Below are positions 25,601-34,517 of a stretch of 64,000 nucleotides of DNA, piece after piece. Below the pieces are notes generated by a model. The model was given only the letters and a program-made list of their open reading frames with translations, was not told where the DNA came from and searched no databases. Numbering within the stretch: position 1 is the stretch's first letter; every line of letters starts with the position of its first letter. Source of the DNA: Pseudomonadota bacterium (GTDB taxonomy: Bacteria; Pseudomonadota; Gammaproteobacteria; Burkholderiales; Rhodocyclaceae); NCBI GenBank assembly GCA_018241665.1, contig JAFEDK010000019.1, forward strand, positions 427,261 through 491,260, in the 5' to 3' direction. Both the position numbers and the translations under genes were made by a program.

Positions 25601-26768
25601 CGAACAGTGTGACCTGAAGGGCAGCTGCTATGCCCTGCACAACGCGCGCAGCTTCCAGGATGAGATCGCTGGTCCGCGCTTGCTGGAGCGCCTCAAGACG
25701 CTTTACACCATGGCGCACCTGCGGGGGCGCTTGCACATCACGATGCGTGATCTGCGCTCGGCCCTTTCGTTCATGCTGATCGGCAACCGCGACTGCGGCG
25801 AGATCCATGCGCTGTATGCGGCCGGGAAACATGATGACGTGGCCCGCAGCTTCTACTTCAATAGCTGGATGGGCGGCGGGCAGCCCACGTCGGATCGATT
25901 GCTTACGCTGTTGAGCGACCTTGATGTGGGCAAGCAGGAAGATCCACGCTTCGACCGAGGGCTGGACTTTGTGCAGCCCGATGATCGGGCCTTGTTCCGT
26001 TTTGAGCGTCGAGGGCAGTTCGACTTCGAGGTGTTGAAACGCCTGTTCGGCGATCTGCCGCGTGGGCTGTCAGATACATCGGTTCGTCAGCGGGCGCGCA
26101 AGCATCGTGAGTATGTGGCCATGGCTCGCCGCAAGCACTTCTTCGAGCGGCGCGACGCCAGCTGGGAAAAGATGCTGCCCTATCGTTCAGCCAAGCGCAT
26201 GGTGGAGATCGTCCGGGGGGCGACGCCCATCGAAGCACTCACGAGCGAAATCCTGCATGCGATCAACCGAGGTGAGGGGCTGCAGCGACCTGAGCGCCTG
26301 GGTGCCAGCCTGGCCTTGCAGTTGCGACAGGTCGAGCACGGCACGGTCCGCAGCTACCGCTTGTTCCCTGTTGATGGCTTTGGGGTGCAGGTGCAAGACT
26401 TTGCGGCCAAGGCGCGCTTCGTTGAGCATCTACCGACAGGGCTGCTGCTGAAGTTTGAGGGGCAAGGCGCAGGCGCTATCACCAGCGAGTTGATCATCAA
26501 CCTGGATGTGTTCGAGATGTTGGTGCGTCTGAATGAAGGCTACCGGCCGAGCGTCGAGGAAATGCAGGGCTTCTATCTTTGCCTCGGTGTCTTCAAGAAC
26601 AGCCTGAACGCGCAGCCCTATAGGGAAATCCTGCTGACCACCACGGGACACGACTTCTATCGCGTGGCGCGCCATGACGATGGCCGCGTAGAGATGCGTT
26701 TGCTGCAGGGGCCGGTGACGGGTGTGCGTCAAGAAGAAGCCGTAGAAAACGGCGTCAAGGGGAACTGA
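22602..26768 (+). CDS. mad6: MADS protein kinase MAD6: NERD, pseudokinase, kinase and P-loop domains
   Basis: 1388 residues. Residues about 10-130 are a NERD nuclease-like domain (FEIDIALLTPHALYLIDVKG). About 190-470 is a kinase fold with HRN near 318 in place of HRD, DFD near 339, and TARLRV where the VAIK lysine should be, so probably a pseudokinase. About 500-760 is a second kinase: GRGSFG near 508, VKLI, HCDIKPRN near 619-626, and DFN near 640 in place of DFG. A P-loop ATPase follows, with GNAGDGKT near 843-850. A cysteine group CEQCDLKGSC near 1000 may bind zinc. It would couple phage sensing to phosphorylation of partners (inference). Confidence 0.92.
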   Translation: MAKVIPVGQPVNDAERSAIAYLRDRLPDSFVLLHNFEIERQGERFEIDIALLTPHALYLIDVKGTRGTIDVYGNKWYPEGRAPYPSPLGKLRGHARTVKGLVTQANPGRNELDGIYVDAAILLTAPDAHLNDREQLDADRVVKLKDAERYFKDATRIPTRFSKNILQQQGLILHALKVVKPASAVQRFGHWQVKEKLGAAEAYTEFRAENAFAGGTARLRVYQADPYQPEDVRKAQVNRIANAYRALSKLPLHPNIVAARDFFPADDDKSFILILDDAPGQALTVHMARPQLALTLDQKWRVAKDLLAALAHAHHHGVVHRNLTPGAILIGQDGTTRITDFDFAKPGMDRSLTIATDIVDLVEKAYVAPEAFREPGAASAASDIFSAGVILYELFTGERPFAGEPTTVWDRAGEFLNKPSALRPELNEAFDAWLQSLCAFDELQRLTASAALAALNALLQPVAQSGVGPMDAPKPEPLEAAEETQADYLNLVAGYRLTHKFIVEKKLGRGSFGVVYKVIDTLGDVARTVKLIVSDRHSTLERLKKEYRHLVHIPEHPHVVRVLDADVIPGRDIPFLVFEYVEGSDVGDMIQDRLLSPEDALELGKQVMEGLVHLHAQGFHHCDIKPRNLLWTQKGAKIIDFNVSVRADDKESRGGGSRRYLPPDFDPEVIPHNGERADRDLYALGLTLYEALTSRYPWDTTEPPINKPAPDPRELSGFADLAPELVNVVLKAIAPRRAERYHTAIDFRAALAEVRHARRIQTVSLTAMATAASSGQAVLAESAPNSNAFVSHLLTLYSQSRRSNAGTRGMDALGFSAYVDTALDRALLPAVLQGEFRLVLISGNAGDGKTAFLQRLEKEVEARGGSANRGLPNGSELSLAGKRYLINYDGSQDEGNKDNNQVLLDFLAPFKGGDAKLWKPQETRLIAINEGRLVDFLATHEGDFPALTALVRRAFSSGEAESGVAVVNLNLRSVVADAEGGSILERTLQSIVQPKNWSACEQCDLKGSCYALHNARSFQDEIAGPRLLERLKTLYTMAHLRGRLHITMRDLRSALSFMLIGNRDCGEIHALYAAGKHDDVARSFYFNSWMGGGQPTSDRLLTLLSDLDVGKQEDPRFDRGLDFVQPDDRALFRFERRGQFDFEVLKRLFGDLPRGLSDTSVRQRARKHREYVAMARRKHFFERRDASWEKMLPYRSAKRMVEIVRGATPIEALTSEILHAINRGEGLQRPERLGASLALQLRQVEHGTVRSYRLFPVDGFGVQVQDFAAKARFVEHLPTGLLLKFEGQGAGAITSELIINLDVFEMLVRLNEGYRPSVEEMQGFYLCLGVFKNSLNAQPYREILLTTTGHDFYRVARHDDGRVEMRLLQGPVTGVRQEEAVENGVKGN

Positions 26769-28441
26769 TGGCATTGCAGAAGAAGGACAGGGAGTTCCGC
26801 CTCCCGAAAATCAGCTATCTCGACTTCAAGACCATCGAAATGGACCGGGTGCTAACAGGCCTGTTCGAGCGCCTGGAGCATGGAGGCTATCCGAGCGTCT
26901 TCCGCGACAAGCGTGAGCTAACCGTGGGCAAGTTTGTCGATGACATCCTTGATGCCAGCGACAAGTTCTTGGGCTTCACGCAGCACCGAGACATGGTGGA
27001 GCGTTGGGTGGAAACCCACCTGATGGACATCGTGAACCGGGGCAAGAAGAATGCGGCCGTGGCTGGCCCGCGCCCGCTGCATGGCTATACCTACCGTTTT
27101 CGCAACCCGAAGCACTCGCGTGACTACGGCGCGGCCCAGCATCTCTATCAGATGCTTTATCACGCAAGAAATAGGTCTGGTCACAACGCAATCGAACACC
27201 TGAAAGGCTTCTTCTTCGACGGGTTCGATAAGCTCACACGCGAACTGGACGACAAGGCTCTGACGGACATCGAGACAGCGACGCTGCTGCACTTCTTGTC
27301 CCAACGGAAGGATACGGCTGACACGCGCGCCGGCGGTGATCGGTTCGCCCCCGTGTGTATCGGATCGGCCGACCTGATGGCCGAGGACATTCAGCGACTG
27401 CTGTTTTACAAAAAACACATGCCGCGCTCGGTGATGGTGGAGTACCTGAAGGTGCTGCTGTCATTCCACCTAGGGCTGTACCACCTTCGCTTGCTGAAGC
27501 TGCTGCCCGCCTGGCAGAAGCTGGAGGGCGCGAACTCGCTGTGCGCCGAATCGGCGTGCCCGATGAAGCCGCGCGAGCAACGCGACCCCCAAGGTGATTG
27601 CCCTTACAAGCTCAGTTTGTTCGTTGACCTATCTGGCAGCGCAGAGTCTCCAACCGCGGGGCTGGCTGAGCGAAGCGCAGATGGCTACTACCGGCGCATT
27701 CCTGGCTTTGTGTGGGCGTACTTCGTCGCCAAAAAGCTTGACGAATTCTCGGAGCATCTTGTTCGACGAGGCAAGCTGATCAGGCCCTTGAATTCCGTGT
27801 TCTCGGTGGGCGAGCTATACGGCCTGCAAGGCGAGCCGTTCGCGGAAGAGCGCGACAAATTCTTCGGTGAGCGTCTGGCCGGGCTTCTGGAATCCTTGTC
27901 CGAAGGCGACGCGGGTTTGGACACGGAGGTCGAGGCCATCACAAAGATGGGACTCTCGGACTTCGAGACCTACATCGAGATTCTGGTGGCCCTGCGTGGT
28001 GCCTTCCACCGGAAGTACATCATCGAGTCGCTGGACGCGACGATGTTGAAGAACAAGTCGGGGGCGCTTCTTGCGCAGACTCGCGCGCGAAACGCACCTC
28101 GGCGATTTGCGCTGGAGAGTCGCCTGCTGGAGGTGCTGCTGCAGATTGCGGTGTTGCGGCCAGGTGGTGACCAGGGCTACTTCACCGGGGAGATGCGGAT
28201 CGATGACCTGCTGTCGTTCCTGCGCGAGCGCTACGGGCTCTACATCGATCAATTGCCTCCAGGCGAGGGCTTCAGCGCTCCGAACATTGACGAACGCAAA
28301 GCATTGCGAGGCAATGTGCAGGCATTCACCGGACGCCTTCGGGAGATTGGCTTCTATCGAGATCTTTCTGATGCCTACGTGACCCAGACAGTTGTGCCGC
28401 GCTACACGATTGCAGAACGAACCGAAGGAGCGCGCGCATGA
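26768..28441 (+). CDS. mad7: MADS protein MAD7
   Basis: 557 residues; ATG 26768 shares a base with the mad6 stop. No catalytic motif is recognised. Landmarks are RLPKISYLDFKTIEMDRVLTGLFERLEHG at the N-terminus, helical segments around YHARNRSGHNAIEHLKGFFFDGF, a cysteine group with SLCAESACPMKPREQRDPQGDCP near 258-280, and RRIPGFVWAYFVAKKLDEF. The cysteine group might bind a metal. Its position between the kinase and the large ATPase, with start and stop overlapping both neighbours, identifies it as MAD7. Biochemical role unknown to me. Confidence 0.85.
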   Translation: MALQKKDREFRLPKISYLDFKTIEMDRVLTGLFERLEHGGYPSVFRDKRELTVGKFVDDILDASDKFLGFTQHRDMVERWVETHLMDIVNRGKKNAAVAGPRPLHGYTYRFRNPKHSRDYGAAQHLYQMLYHARNRSGHNAIEHLKGFFFDGFDKLTRELDDKALTDIETATLLHFLSQRKDTADTRAGGDRFAPVCIGSADLMAEDIQRLLFYKKHMPRSVMVEYLKVLLSFHLGLYHLRLLKLLPAWQKLEGANSLCAESACPMKPREQRDPQGDCPYKLSLFVDLSGSAESPTAGLAERSADGYYRRIPGFVWAYFVAKKLDEFSEHLVRRGKLIRPLNSVFSVGELYGLQGEPFAEERDKFFGERLAGLLESLSEGDAGLDTEVEAITKMGLSDFETYIEILVALRGAFHRKYIIESLDATMLKNKSGALLAQTRARNAPRRFALESRLLEVLLQIAVLRPGGDQGYFTGEMRIDDLLSFLRERYGLYIDQLPPGEGFSAPNIDERKALRGNVQAFTGRLREIGFYRDLSDAYVTQTVVPRYTIAERTEGARA

Positions 28442-31400
28442 GCCAAGGACTGCGTGAACTCACGAATCACGAACTGAACGCGTCACTGGAATCAGTCCTG
28501 CTGCCAAGGCTGTCGAAGCTGCTTGCTGCCCGTGACCTAGGGCATTGCATGCGGGTCACAGACTTGGATCGGGAGCTGATGATTCGACTGGCAGGTGGCC
28601 TACGGGCTGCCGTGCCGTCCGCGAACGTCGTGGTTCTGGCGGACGACAGTTTGCGGGCCATGGCGCCGGACATGGCCGTCAGCAGTACCAAGCTGGTGGA
28701 GTTGCGAAACCCGCTTTCTAACGATGAGCTTCGGCCCCCACTGTTGGTGTTCGTGCCAAACGATCTGCGTGCTTCGGCAGAAGACTCTTTTGGCGTTGCG
28801 ACATTTGAAGAAGTCGCGATTGACGGTGCCTACGCTGAACTGAACGCGCAGTTGATCACACAGATACCCGCCAATTTGCGTGTGGCCGTAGAAGCAAGCT
28901 TGAGCGAGCTGCGCCGTCGGGACGCACGCTGGCAGTACGCAGACGATGCCGCATTGGCACGGTATCTGCTTACCTGCCAAATCAACGAATTTGATCCTGA
29001 CGCCATGGGGGCAGCTCTCTTTGAGCTGGCTCTGGTGCCGGACTTTGAGCTGTTCCTTCAGGCTGAACGAGCGCCGGCGCGGGTGGCGCGTAACCGGGAG
29101 TGCGTCGAGCGCATCACCTGGTCTACCAAGACTGAGCGCGTTCGCGCCCTTGAGCTGGGATTGCTCGATCCCTTGTTCTGCAAGCAACTGGGCGAGTTCT
29201 TTTCACGGGTCGGCGTTTCCAATCCCAGGGAGTGGACTCAAGCGATTGTTCGCAACCGTGTGCATTGGCCTCTTGCGTTCAACAAGTGGCTGTTCGAGGA
29301 CGGCGGCGTCAACCCGGACGCCATCTACATCGGTGATGTTGTATTGCCCGACCTGCCGGTGGTGAAAGATGACAACGACGACCCTCGATTGGCAGAGTTG
29401 ATTGGGCACAAGGTACTGCCGATCTCGAAAACTGGGCTTAAGAAGTTCAGCGTTTCATTCCGTGTCGACCCAGTGCCTTCCAAGGTGGAGGGGCTGTCCA
29501 GGTTTGTGGCAGAGGTCGTATCGCGTGACAACGGGCCGACTGGCTTGCGTCGACGTAAGGCAGCGTGGGGGAAGGGCACGGACTCAGGCGCGATTGCCTT
29601 TTCTTCGATTGGCAAGATCGATTGGGAGGAAGGTTGGCACTACGTGCGCGTGTATGCGGAAGCCGAAGACGGTGATCGCATTCCGCTCGCCGATGGTGAA
29701 GGTAATCCTGTGCGGTTCAACAGTGACGCTTCGGAAACGCATGCCAGTCCTAACGAGAGTGATCTCTTTTACGTGGTCACCGATGATGAGGTCGAGGTAG
29801 AGCCACCACAACGTGCTGTGCCGCGCGAGGTGAGCTTGATGCACGCGCTGCTACGCGCGCGTTTTGCTGCCGTTGCCCAGGACCGCGATCCCGGTTCTAT
29901 TTCCGTCACCGGCTGCGGGTGGGTGGAACGAAGCAGTAAGGCCACAACCAGCGGCGAGACCTTGGAGATTCGCCTGGGCAAAGAGGGGAAAGCGAACGTC
30001 CTAGTGTCGGGTTTGTTGGCAAACTTGGAGCGTGCATTTCTTGATGACCCCGATGGTCTAAACCGTCTGAGGCTTTCAGTCAGCGCTTCCGGCGTTGCGA
30101 CACGCTCCACGACATCGTTCAAGTGGCCGGTCTCCGACGAGGTCGCCAGGTTCCGGGAGGCGCGGGCGACGTTCTTCGCGGCTGTACTGAAAGGCGACCA
30201 GCGACTGATCATGCAGGCCTGTGATCTTCTGCATTTGCAGGAGCCAGCTCAAAACTACGCTGCTGCCTACCTAGCCTGGATTGACGCGGTGCTCGCGCGC
30301 GCTGATTCCACTGATGAGACCGTTGCGCGGCAGGCCATGGATGAGCTTCGATGCGTCCTCACCATCGATTCAGTTGCCCTGGTGTTGGAAGACTACCAAG
30401 GCAGGCGACGAGATGCTGTCCTGCTGGGGCCAACGCATCCGCTGCGTGCCAATTGGCACGTCGCCTGGAGTCATCTCGGACAGTCCTGGATGGAGCAGAG
30501 TCGGTCGAGCAGCAAGGAATTCGTGGTCCCAACCCGTGACGCGGTGATCAAGCAACTTGCACCAGCAGCCTTTCCTCCGGTAGTTCCCTTCGGCGAAGAG
30601 CTGGGACGGACAGCGCTGGCGGTGGACAACATCAATCCGTTCTGGTCCTTGTACGCTGCGACCGATGAGAAAGACCCTCGTGGCCTGATCGGAGAAGTGT
30701 GTGCGGCCCTCGGACTGCCTGAGCCAGCCATCGGTGGCGCGACCATTGATAGTGCTTATCTGGCCGCGCGCGTGCGGCGTTATCTCGTTCAGCACCCGTA
30801 TGTCGAGACCCTGACGATTAACGCCTTCAACGCAGGGCGAGCAGGGGCTTTGGCCGAGGTGCTGCTGGCACTCCAGCGACATCCTGAGTTTGCCGATCTT
30901 CGGTACGACATCCGGCTCTTCGTGCTTGACCCGGCAGCCCCATCAACAGGGGAAGCGTTGCTGGAACTCTTGTCGCCAGACGCAGGAACCAGCGCCAAGG
31001 AGGCGGATGCGTTCTCAACGCCGACCGACAGTCATCTGCACCCGAAATTGCGATTGGCCATTCGGGCGATCAAGGAATTTCGCGACGATCCGGAATTGCA
31101 CGCGGCGCATCTTTCGTTCTTGCTTGACTTGTTCCCGGCAGAGGAAATTCGAGTTGTTGATGTTGATGACAGCGACGACTCCTCTTTTGTCCATGGTCTG
31201 GTTCAGCCGTTTGAGGTGGACTATCGAGAGGACGAGCAGTCCATCACTTGGCTTCGTCGCCCTCTTCATGGTGTCGCACAGCCTCTGGAGGGTGCTGAGG
31301 CGCTATCCGACTTGATGGGGAGCATCTCCCGTGCGGTATCGGTCGCTGTGGCGACGGTGGCACGTAGCCAATGTCTGCCGCATGCACGTCCTGTGGTTGC

Positions 31401-34008
31401 ACTGAGCTTGTCCGCCGACGAGCGCGCAATGCTCCATCAAGTGCACGAGGTCAGCGACTGGGTACTCACGATTGATCGGAACTTGGGGATCGAGTTCTTT
31501 GACCATCGGCGGCATGCCACGCGGCCGGATTATCTGATTGACCACTCGCCCGATATGGCGAATGCGATAAGCCATCGCTTGGCAATCACTTCGCGATCGG
31601 TCGCCGAGCTTGAGTCTTTGTTGGTCCCCATCCTGGGCGAGTATGGTCTGCCTAATACAGGCCGCCATGCCTTGGTGATGCTGGATCAGCTTCGCTCGCT
31701 GTCCGGACGGTTGGCCCTGAAGCTGTTGTCCTCGTCGTCGCAGCGGGCCGAAGCGATGGGGCTTGGGCTATCGCGCTTGTTCCTCGAACACCAAGGTGTT
31801 TTCCAGAACCAAGTCGTCGTGCCATTGGATGCGCACTTGGAGCTGTACAAGACGCTGAAGCAGAGTGCAGAGGAAATGGGCGACGAGGTTTGCTTCCGTC
31901 GGACTGACCTCGCTCTGTTCGATCTCGACCCAGCAAGTCGTGTGGTGACGTGCAGACTGGTCGAAGTTAAGTGCTACAGCCAGGTGGGGGACGTAGCTGC
32001 CTACGCGCAGTTGAAGGCATCCATCGCCGATCAGATTGCCCAGTCGGAGCGAGTTCTGGCTTATCACTTCGACCCCAAACTGGCAGAGGTGGATCGCCCA
32101 GACCGGCCGATCAAGAATCGTGATCTAGCGGCATTGCTGGGCTTTTACTTGGATCGATCAGAGCGCTATGGCGTCGTCTTGCCTGAGGCTGCCGAAGAAG
32201 CGCACTACTTCTTGCGACGCCTCGATGAGCACCTCTACACGCTGAAGTTCACGCGAAGCGCTGTGGTCTTCGACTTCAGCAAACCGGGAACCGAGTCGGC
32301 CGAGTACGAAAACGGCATCGAGTTCTACCGTATCGGCAGCGACCTGATTCGACAGCTGGTGGAGTCGGCCGTGACTGACACCGAGACGATTGCCAGCCTC
32401 CAGTTCACTCGCGCCGCCGACACGGCACGAGAGGTGACGCAGGAACTGCTTCGTCGCAGGGAATTGGCTCCTGCCGTTCCCACATTGGAGACAGCAGCTT
32501 TCCTCAGCCCACCGCGTGATCGAACGCTCGCATGGGACAACAGCCCACGAGTGTCCTACCGGCAGCCTAAGGTTGTTCTCAGCGCGCAGGCGCGTGAGCC
32601 TGACCCCGCTCCCGCACTACAGGCCGCCACCCAGCCGATTGTAGCCGTTCAGCCTCCAATTTCTGCCGTTGAAACAACGCCATCTCGGGCGAACGAGCCG
32701 CCTTCGGCACATATACCGGTGCCAGCTCAGGCTGACGAGGTGGGCGAGCATAAGGGCAATTCCGCTGCACTCTATCTTTCGCGAGGTGGCGAGACTCCGA
32801 ACGTCCGCGTTGCCTACGACATCATGCTCGGCGTGACCAGTGCAACACCACAGTACGGCCTGATTGGCGAGGTGTCAGGCCGCAAGGTGGCGCTGGACCT
32901 CAATCAAACCCACACCATCAGCCTGTTCGGTGTTCAGGGTGGCGGCAAGAGCTACACCTTGGGCAGCGTTGCAGAGATGGCCTCACTGGCAATCCCAGGT
33001 ATCAATTGCTTGCCCGAGCCGCTGTCCACGGTGATCTTTCACTACAGCCCGACCATGGACTACAAGCCTGAGTTCACATCGATGGTGGGAGCAAACAGTA
33101 TCGAAGATCAGGTTCGAGCACTAAAAGAGGTCTATGGCGCTGAGCCGAAAGCGCTCGCAGATGTCTTGCTTCTCGTGCCTGCAGATAAGATCGAAGAGCG
33201 GCAGGCCGAGTATCCAGGTATCGAGGTGCGGCCTTTACAGTTCTCTGCATCAGAACTGAAGGCGTCGCACTGGAAATTCTTGATGGGTGCCGTGGGCAAT
33301 CAGGCCACCTATATCCGCCAAATCATGCGCATCATGAAGGCGATGCGAGATGACATCACCCTTGAGGGCTTGCGCGCGGGCATTGATGCGTCGTCGGTTC
33401 CCGATCACCTGAAGGAACTGGCTCGGATGCGCCTCGACTTGGCTGCCGAGTACATCAGTGACGGCACCTCGCTTACCGAAGTGGTGAGGCCAGGCCGGCT
33501 GATCATCGTAGACCTGCGAGACGAATTCATCGAGAAGGACGAGGCACTCGGACTGTTCGTTGTGCTCCTGCAGCTGTTTGCCGACGCACGGATCGATGGG
33601 CGCAGCTTCAACAAGCTGGTGGTGTTCGATGAGGCCCACAAGTACATCGAGAGCCCTGACCTGGTTGCTGGACTCATCGAAGTGGTGCGAGAAATGCGGC
33701 ACAAGGGCGTAAGCATCATGGTGGCGAGCCAAGACCCGCCGTCTGTACCTGTGAGTCTGATCGAGCTGTCCAGCCAGATAATCATGCACAAGTTCAACTC
33801 GCCTGCTTGGCTGAAGCACATCCAAAAAGCCAACGCCGCGCTTGGCAACCTGACCCCAGAGCGCATGGCTCTACTGAAAGCCGGCGAGGCCTACGTATGG
33901 TCAAGCAAGGCAACCGATGAATCGTTCTCCAAGGGGGCCGTCAAGCTTCGGTGCAGGCCCAGAGTTACACAGCACGGCGGTGCCACTCGGGTGGCGGTCA
34001 CGGATTAG
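28438..34008 (+). CDS. mad8: MADS ATP-binding protein MAD8, HerA/FtsK-like with nuclease-like motif
   Basis: 1856 residues. The long N-terminal region has no recognisable motif. Around 1155-1176, TDLALFDLDPASRVVTC followed by RLVEVKCYSQVGD gives a D-(n)-E-V-K pattern like PD-(D/E)XK nucleases. The C-terminal third is a HerA/FtsK-type ATPase: Walker A GVQGGGKS near 1497-1504, Walker B LVVFDEAH near 1726-1733, and SIMVASQDPPSVP, a sensor-like segment. DptH and similar defense ATPases share this layout. It closes the overlapping mad gene chain and is probably the DNA-translocating effector (inference). Confidence 0.9.
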   Translation: MSQGLRELTNHELNASLESVLLPRLSKLLAARDLGHCMRVTDLDRELMIRLAGGLRAAVPSANVVVLADDSLRAMAPDMAVSSTKLVELRNPLSNDELRPPLLVFVPNDLRASAEDSFGVATFEEVAIDGAYAELNAQLITQIPANLRVAVEASLSELRRRDARWQYADDAALARYLLTCQINEFDPDAMGAALFELALVPDFELFLQAERAPARVARNRECVERITWSTKTERVRALELGLLDPLFCKQLGEFFSRVGVSNPREWTQAIVRNRVHWPLAFNKWLFEDGGVNPDAIYIGDVVLPDLPVVKDDNDDPRLAELIGHKVLPISKTGLKKFSVSFRVDPVPSKVEGLSRFVAEVVSRDNGPTGLRRRKAAWGKGTDSGAIAFSSIGKIDWEEGWHYVRVYAEAEDGDRIPLADGEGNPVRFNSDASETHASPNESDLFYVVTDDEVEVEPPQRAVPREVSLMHALLRARFAAVAQDRDPGSISVTGCGWVERSSKATTSGETLEIRLGKEGKANVLVSGLLANLERAFLDDPDGLNRLRLSVSASGVATRSTTSFKWPVSDEVARFREARATFFAAVLKGDQRLIMQACDLLHLQEPAQNYAAAYLAWIDAVLARADSTDETVARQAMDELRCVLTIDSVALVLEDYQGRRRDAVLLGPTHPLRANWHVAWSHLGQSWMEQSRSSSKEFVVPTRDAVIKQLAPAAFPPVVPFGEELGRTALAVDNINPFWSLYAATDEKDPRGLIGEVCAALGLPEPAIGGATIDSAYLAARVRRYLVQHPYVETLTINAFNAGRAGALAEVLLALQRHPEFADLRYDIRLFVLDPAAPSTGEALLELLSPDAGTSAKEADAFSTPTDSHLHPKLRLAIRAIKEFRDDPELHAAHLSFLLDLFPAEEIRVVDVDDSDDSSFVHGLVQPFEVDYREDEQSITWLRRPLHGVAQPLEGAEALSDLMGSISRAVSVAVATVARSQCLPHARPVVALSLSADERAMLHQVHEVSDWVLTIDRNLGIEFFDHRRHATRPDYLIDHSPDMANAISHRLAITSRSVAELESLLVPILGEYGLPNTGRHALVMLDQLRSLSGRLALKLLSSSSQRAEAMGLGLSRLFLEHQGVFQNQVVVPLDAHLELYKTLKQSAEEMGDEVCFRRTDLALFDLDPASRVVTCRLVEVKCYSQVGDVAAYAQLKASIADQIAQSERVLAYHFDPKLAEVDRPDRPIKNRDLAALLGFYLDRSERYGVVLPEAAEEAHYFLRRLDEHLYTLKFTRSAVVFDFSKPGTESAEYENGIEFYRIGSDLIRQLVESAVTDTETIASLQFTRAADTAREVTQELLRRRELAPAVPTLETAAFLSPPRDRTLAWDNSPRVSYRQPKVVLSAQAREPDPAPALQAATQPIVAVQPPISAVETTPSRANEPPSAHIPVPAQADEVGEHKGNSAALYLSRGGETPNVRVAYDIMLGVTSATPQYGLIGEVSGRKVALDLNQTHTISLFGVQGGGKSYTLGSVAEMASLAIPGINCLPEPLSTVIFHYSPTMDYKPEFTSMVGANSIEDQVRALKEVYGAEPKALADVLLLVPADKIEERQAEYPGIEVRPLQFSASELKASHWKFLMGAVGNQATYIRQIMRIMKAMRDDITLEGLRAGIDASSVPDHLKELARMRLDLAAEYISDGTSLTEVVRPGRLIIVDLRDEFIEKDEALGLFVVLLQLFADARIDGRSFNKLVVFDEAHKYIESPDLVAGLIEVVREMRHKGVSIMVASQDPPSVPVSLIELSSQIIMHKFNSPAWLKHIQKANAALGNLTPERMALLKAGEAYVWSSKATDESFSKGAVKLRCRPRVTQHGGATRVAVTD

Positions 34009-34047
34009 ATCACTCGCGTGATTTCTTGCACGCTGAGGGGGACGGGG

Positions 34048-34401
34048 ATGAGCGAGGTCACGAATTGGCCTGAGGATGTCTTGAGGTGTATGCTTGTACG
34101 GAGGGTCTCCTTGACAGTGCACGTACGGGGGCGAGATATGGATGTGGAATCGTTGTCGCGTTTTCTGGAACTCCCAGAGGTTCATCGACGGCTCTTGGCC
34201 GGCTATGGCGGACCTTATTCGATGGGGGTCGGGCAGACACCCGATCGAACCGGGTCAGTGGTAGTCCTGCATGTCAGTGAAGAGCCTATACGCCCGTTTC
34301 CAGATCATTTGGATCTCCTAGGGGAAGTCGTGCCCGTAGTTGTGAAGCGGGACTTTGTCGCCCCTGCTGCTTATCAGGGTGAGAGGGGCACATCCACCTA
34401 G
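34048..34401 (+). CDS. Small protein sharing a motif with the protease N-terminal domain
   Basis: ATG 34048 (MSEVTNWPEDVLRC) follows a G-rich ribosome-binding site; GTG 34018 is also in frame. The product has 117 residues. The segment YSMGVGQTPDRTGSVVVLHV followed by GEVVPVVVKRDFVAP resembles the part of the next protein that reads RSVGVGRNGDGFVYIAIRNV followed by INGVAIHYLNSTSDP. So it looks like a free-standing copy of the protease's N-terminal domain. It starts 40 bp after mad8 on the same strand. Function unknown; an inhibitor or chaperone of the protease is possible. Confidence 0.6.
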   Translation: MSEVTNWPEDVLRCMLVRRVSLTVHVRGRDMDVESLSRFLELPEVHRRLLAGYGGPYSMGVGQTPDRTGSVVVLHVSEEPIRPFPDHLDLLGEVVPVVVKRDFVAPAAYQGERGTST

Positions 34402-34517
34402 GGACGCCTGCAGAGGTGCAAGACGACCTGCTCGCTGACTTCAGCAGGGGTAGACTTTATATGCCATTGCCATTAGCATCTTCCTGACTGCCTAAATACA
34501 AGGCAATAGGGGGGGCA

